Origin: Phycisphaerales bacterium UBA7800
GTDB taxonomy: Bacteria > Planctomycetota > Phycisphaerae > Phycisphaerales > Phycisphaeraceae
DNA length: 64,000 bases
Reading direction: 5' to 3'
Assembly (NCBI GenBank): GCA_002480565.1
Contig: DLCK01000049.1
Location: 5,963-69,962 of the forward strand
Shown: one piece after another, positions 61,436 through 64,000 of the stretch
Layout: every line of letters starts with the position of its first letter
Position numbering within the stretch: the first letter of the stretch is position 1
Position numbers and translations under genes: made by a program
The notes under the pieces: model-generated
Told to the model about the DNA's origin: nothing
The model's database searches: none
What the model saw: the letters and a program-made list of their open reading frames with translations, nothing else

Positions 61436-62902
61436 TCAACTGTATACCAACTGCTCCGGCCAGCCGCGAGGATCTCGTTCGTAGGGCATGACATCCGAAG
61501 TGTCGATCATCCACCGTAACAACTGGTCACTGAGCTTCGACTGTACGTCCGAATAAATCGGATCATCAATCAGATTCACCGACTCGGTCGGATCATTTCG
61601 CAGGTCATACAACTCACTGATATCTTTGTTACGACGGATCAATTTATAGTCCATCGTACGAACCATTAACGCCCGGCAGATCGATTCAGGCTGCATCTGT
61701 TGCTGGTGTGTTTTGGGATAGTAGATGTGATCCGAATTGGTGATCACCGGATTGGGAACATAGCCTTGATGACCTTCGTGCCCACCATGATGTTCAAAGG
61801 CTACATAATCCCCAGGCAGATCGTAACCCCCTTCTGCGAATACATGGCGATGTGAATCCCCTGCTGCCCCGTGGAGTTGGGGGACCAGTGACCGGCCAAA
61901 TTGCGTGTGCTTTAATTCGTATCCAGCAAGTTCCGCGGTCGTCGCAGCGATGTCCTGTAACTCGACACATTCACTGACCCGATGCCCCTGCTTGCCACCA
62001 GGCGTCGAGATAATCAGTGGCACGCGGGTCAAATCATCATCCAACGCTGAACTCCATTTTTCGACCAGTCCACGATGCCCTGCCCAATCACCATGATCCG
62101 AAAAGAACATCACTGTGGTGCAATCCGCAGCCGGACTTGTTTCTAGCGCATCGAGGAGCTTGCCAAAGATATGGTCCACATAACTGACCATACCCAGATA
62201 AACTGCCATGATTTTTTTCAGATCATCTGCGCATTGATCCAACTTGCGGTGATGGCGAATCCACTTGTGAAACGAGGGCGCTTTTTCAATTCGCTTTTGC
62301 AGTAACGGTGGTATCTCATCCGGTGAGTACATGCTATACCAAGGCTCGGGACAGCTATAAGGGCAATGAGGTAATGATGGCGTGATGTACCACATAAATG
62401 GCTTATCACCTGGCTTCCAATTGCGAACATATTCAGCAGCCACTTCAGCGCAAGCCATATCCCGATGATCGCCGTTCATAGGTTTATAGAGAAAGTTCAT
62501 GAAGCCCGGATGATCGGGATCATCATGCAACCGCCCATACTGACAATCGCTTTGAGGCATATGAATCTCGTGAACACTGTCAGCAAATGAATCTGTTTGC
62601 AGCGCATCATTCTTACCTGCACAGTTCACATGGTGACCATGGGCTTTAAGATACTTAAGCGTGTTAGGCTCATCGGGTTTAAGTAGATGCCAAAGACTTC
62701 GATGCCCACGGACATGCGGATACCAACCGGTCAGAAAACTACAACGAGATGGGCTGCAAACCGTATGCTGCACAAAACAGTTTTCAAATGTCGTCCCCTT
62801 GGCAGCAAGCCGATCAATATTGGGGGTCTTGACCAACGGGTGACCGTAACAGCCAAGTACGTCCGCACGCAATTCGTCAGGATTGTAGTAGATGATGTTC
62901 AT
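61436..62902 (-). CDS. Sulfatase (formylglycine-dependent), cytoplasmic
   Basis: 488 residues without a signal peptide. The signature CSPSRCSFLTGWYPHVRGHR carries the Cys that becomes formylglycine; the metal-binding start MNIIYYNPDELRADVLGCYG and MFFSDHGDWAGHRGLVEKW are standard for type I sulfatases. Because there is no export signal, it should act on sulfated sugars after uptake. The pseudopilin gene next door (63114) and its orientation suggest a shared glycan locus. An anaerobic or FGE-type maturase is required from elsewhere. Confidence 0.9.
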   Translation of the reverse strand: MNIIYYNPDELRADVLGCYGHPLVKTPNIDRLAAKGTTFENCFVQHTVCSPSRCSFLTGWYPHVRGHRSLWHLLKPDEPNTLKYLKAHGHHVNCAGKNDALQTDSFADSVHEIHMPQSDCQYGRLHDDPDHPGFMNFLYKPMNGDHRDMACAEVAAEYVRNWKPGDKPFMWYITPSLPHCPYSCPEPWYSMYSPDEIPPLLQKRIEKAPSFHKWIRHHRKLDQCADDLKKIMAVYLGMVSYVDHIFGKLLDALETSPAADCTTVMFFSDHGDWAGHRGLVEKWSSALDDDLTRVPLIISTPGGKQGHRVSECVELQDIAATTAELAGYELKHTQFGRSLVPQLHGAAGDSHRHVFAEGGYDLPGDYVAFEHHGGHEGHQGYVPNPVITNSDHIYYPKTHQQQMQPESICRALMVRTMDYKLIRRNKDISELYDLRNDPTESVNLIDDPIYSDVQSKLSDQLLRWMIDTSDVMPYERDPRGWPEQLVYS

Positions 62903-63113
62903 GTTGCTGTTTCGCTATGAGTTAAGTTCAAGATCGTGCAGCAGAAACCACCTGCATACAAGCCTCAAGAGCAAGCATAGCCCACAGTTCAACGAGCATC
63001 AAACTCCCAAAATCCTGGCAGTATCAGATTCGCAACTCCATAGAACCCAACAAAAAAGCCGAAGAACATCGTTCTCCAGCTGAAGTGTTTTACATTCTGA
63101 TCTGTCAGCAGGA

Positions 63114-63962
63114 TCAATAATCAATGTTGACGTTTTCACGCAAGACATCGGTGTCGTACTGAGATCGGTATCGCATTGTCTGGGCATGACCGTCAAGCAT
63201 CACCACATTACAGGAAGTATTGTTGAGATGGCGAAAACGGATGTTCATGAGATTGAAACCATCACCCCAGTTGGCAGCATCCATATTAAAGTTGGCATCA
63301 ATGGATGTCTGTGCGGCCGGTGCACAGAAATCGTGAATCAGGTAGCTGCTGTACCACTTGCCGTCAGCCACAATCGAACCATTGCAGGCACCACGATCCA
63401 GATTCTTGGCAACAACCGACACACCGCCGCCACCAACTTGCGTACCATCCATGATAGCAATGAGCTTGGATGGATTTCGAATCATGGCGATGGTCTGCTG
63501 CTTGAGATTTGGACGCGCAGGATCGGAGTAATCAATCTTGCTGGTGTCCGGCATCAGGCGTGGGTGCGACGAGTAATACAAGCTGTTGCCCGGTTTGTAC
63601 TGCACATCCGCATCCCGCAGCAAATCGGCCATACGTTGACGGCGTTTTGAATTGTAGCCGGAGTAGTCACCTTCATTGATGCCATGATACGGTGCCAAAA
63701 AGTCCGTCCAGTTGACGTTCAAACTGGTATCACCTGCTGGGAGGACACCCTTGTAATCCTGGGCATAGGAAGTAAAAGCGATCCCCATCTGCCGTTCGCG
63801 AGACAGGCAGGCCATGTTGTTTGCCGATCCTCTTGCCGACTTCAGGGCAGGCAGCAGAATCGAAATCAGCAATGCCACGATGCTGATCACCACCAGCAGT
63901 TCAATGAGCGTAAATGCTTTACGAGACGCACGATTGCCTGTCTCAAATGCATGCAGAAACAT
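63114..63962 (-). CDS. Pseudopilin adjacent to the sulfatase
   Basis: 282 residues from ATG 63962, with AAGGAG seven bases upstream; a GTG at 63980 is in frame. Signal SRKAFTLIELLVVISIVALL with Ala at -1 and Glu5, then LPALKSARGSANNMACLSRE. The C-terminal end NTSCNVVMLDGHAQTMRYRS contains the typical LDGHA motif of planctomycete pseudopilins. Lies 211 bp upstream of the sulfatase on the same strand. Confidence 0.88.
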   Translation of the reverse strand: MFLHAFETGNRASRKAFTLIELLVVISIVALLISILLPALKSARGSANNMACLSRERQMGIAFTSYAQDYKGVLPAGDTSLNVNWTDFLAPYHGINEGDYSGYNSKRRQRMADLLRDADVQYKPGNSLYYSSHPRLMPDTSKIDYSDPARPNLKQQTIAMIRNPSKLIAIMDGTQVGGGGVSVVAKNLDRGACNGSIVADGKWYSSYLIHDFCAPAAQTSIDANFNMDAANWGDGFNLMNIRFRHLNNTSCNVVMLDGHAQTMRYRSQYDTDVLRENVNIDY

Positions 63963-64000
63963 GTCGAACTCCTTGATCACACTGAACCACTACCGGCTGA

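Overview
The window looks like chromosomal DNA of a planctomycete, probably of the Phycisphaerae type (inference from gene content, not from a marker gene). The signs are several pseudopilins with an FTLIELLVV leader placed beside glycan-degradation genes, sulfatase and sulfotransferase genes, TonB-dependent receptors, an LptB-type ATPase (so a diderm envelope), an ECF sigma factor with a C-terminal membrane segment, and many dispersed hairpin repeats and RAYT-type transposases. No rRNA, tRNA, CRISPR array or prophage was seen.

Layout. 1-5.4 kb: a truncated lipoprotein gene, N-carbamoylputrescine amidase, a YjfB-like small protein, a SET-domain protein, several hypothetical genes and a UDP-glucuronate decarboxylase. 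5.5-10.1 kb: an acyl-CoA synthetase and a 760-residue flavoprotein/membrane-ferredoxin fusion; the fusion gene is bracketed by two inverted copies of a ~205-bp hairpin element. 10.3-17.4 kb: a pseudopilin, a RAYT transposase between two REP pairs, valS carrying a complete second RAYT in frame, and leuC. 17.6-24.6 kb: an IS remnant, then a minus-strand sugar locus (LacI regulator, secreted helical-barrel protein, pseudopilin, solute-binding lipoprotein, two permeases) with a perfect LacI-type operator at its head. 24.9-27.0 kb: lptB and an RluB-type pseudouridine synthase with a long basic tail. 27.1-31.1 kb: a second LacI/pseudopilin/secreted-glycosidase locus and a sulfotransferase. 31.3-39.1 kb: a large cytoplasmic glycosidase-like protein, pyrE, ruvC, a cupin lipoprotein, a small membrane protein, terC and a GH31 glycosidase. 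39.2-46.2 kb: a transglutaminase / circularly permuted ATP-grasp / alpha-E / DUF2126 peptide-modification cluster. 46.4-52.4 kb: an ECF sigma factor followed by a compact type II secretion/pilus-like operon (one ATPase, two GspF-type proteins, three minor pseudopilins). 52.6-54.7 kb: a GH92 mannosidase. 54.8-60.9 kb: two duplicated TonB-dependent receptors, YfiR and a CHASE8-like/HAMP chemotaxis-type transducer. 61.4-64 kb: a cytoplasmic sulfatase and another pseudopilin.

How the genes fit together. Much of the window serves polysaccharide use: regulated uptake (LacI plus ABC transporter without its own ATPase), secreted and cytoplasmic glycosidases (GH31, GH92, a GH52/DUF4965-like helical-barrel protein), desulfation and surface structures. 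The pseudopilin beside each glycan locus suggests surface filaments or secretion devices dedicated to particular substrates. The TonB receptor/YfiR/CHASE8-MCP block looks like a YfiBNR-type envelope sensor in which the usual diguanylate cyclase output is replaced by a chemotaxis signalling domain.

Most unusual: valS contains an uninterrupted RAYT transposase with intact HUH residues and a candidate catalytic tyrosine, flanked by its REP-like palindromes, so that the predicted protein is a valyl-tRNA synthetase/transposase fusion of about 1,313 residues. A separate RAYT with a different REP family lies about 150 bp past the end of valS. The YfiR/CHASE8-MCP receptor module and the inverted hairpin pair around the flavoprotein gene are the next most interesting features. 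All family assignments come from reading motifs by eye; no database search was possible.
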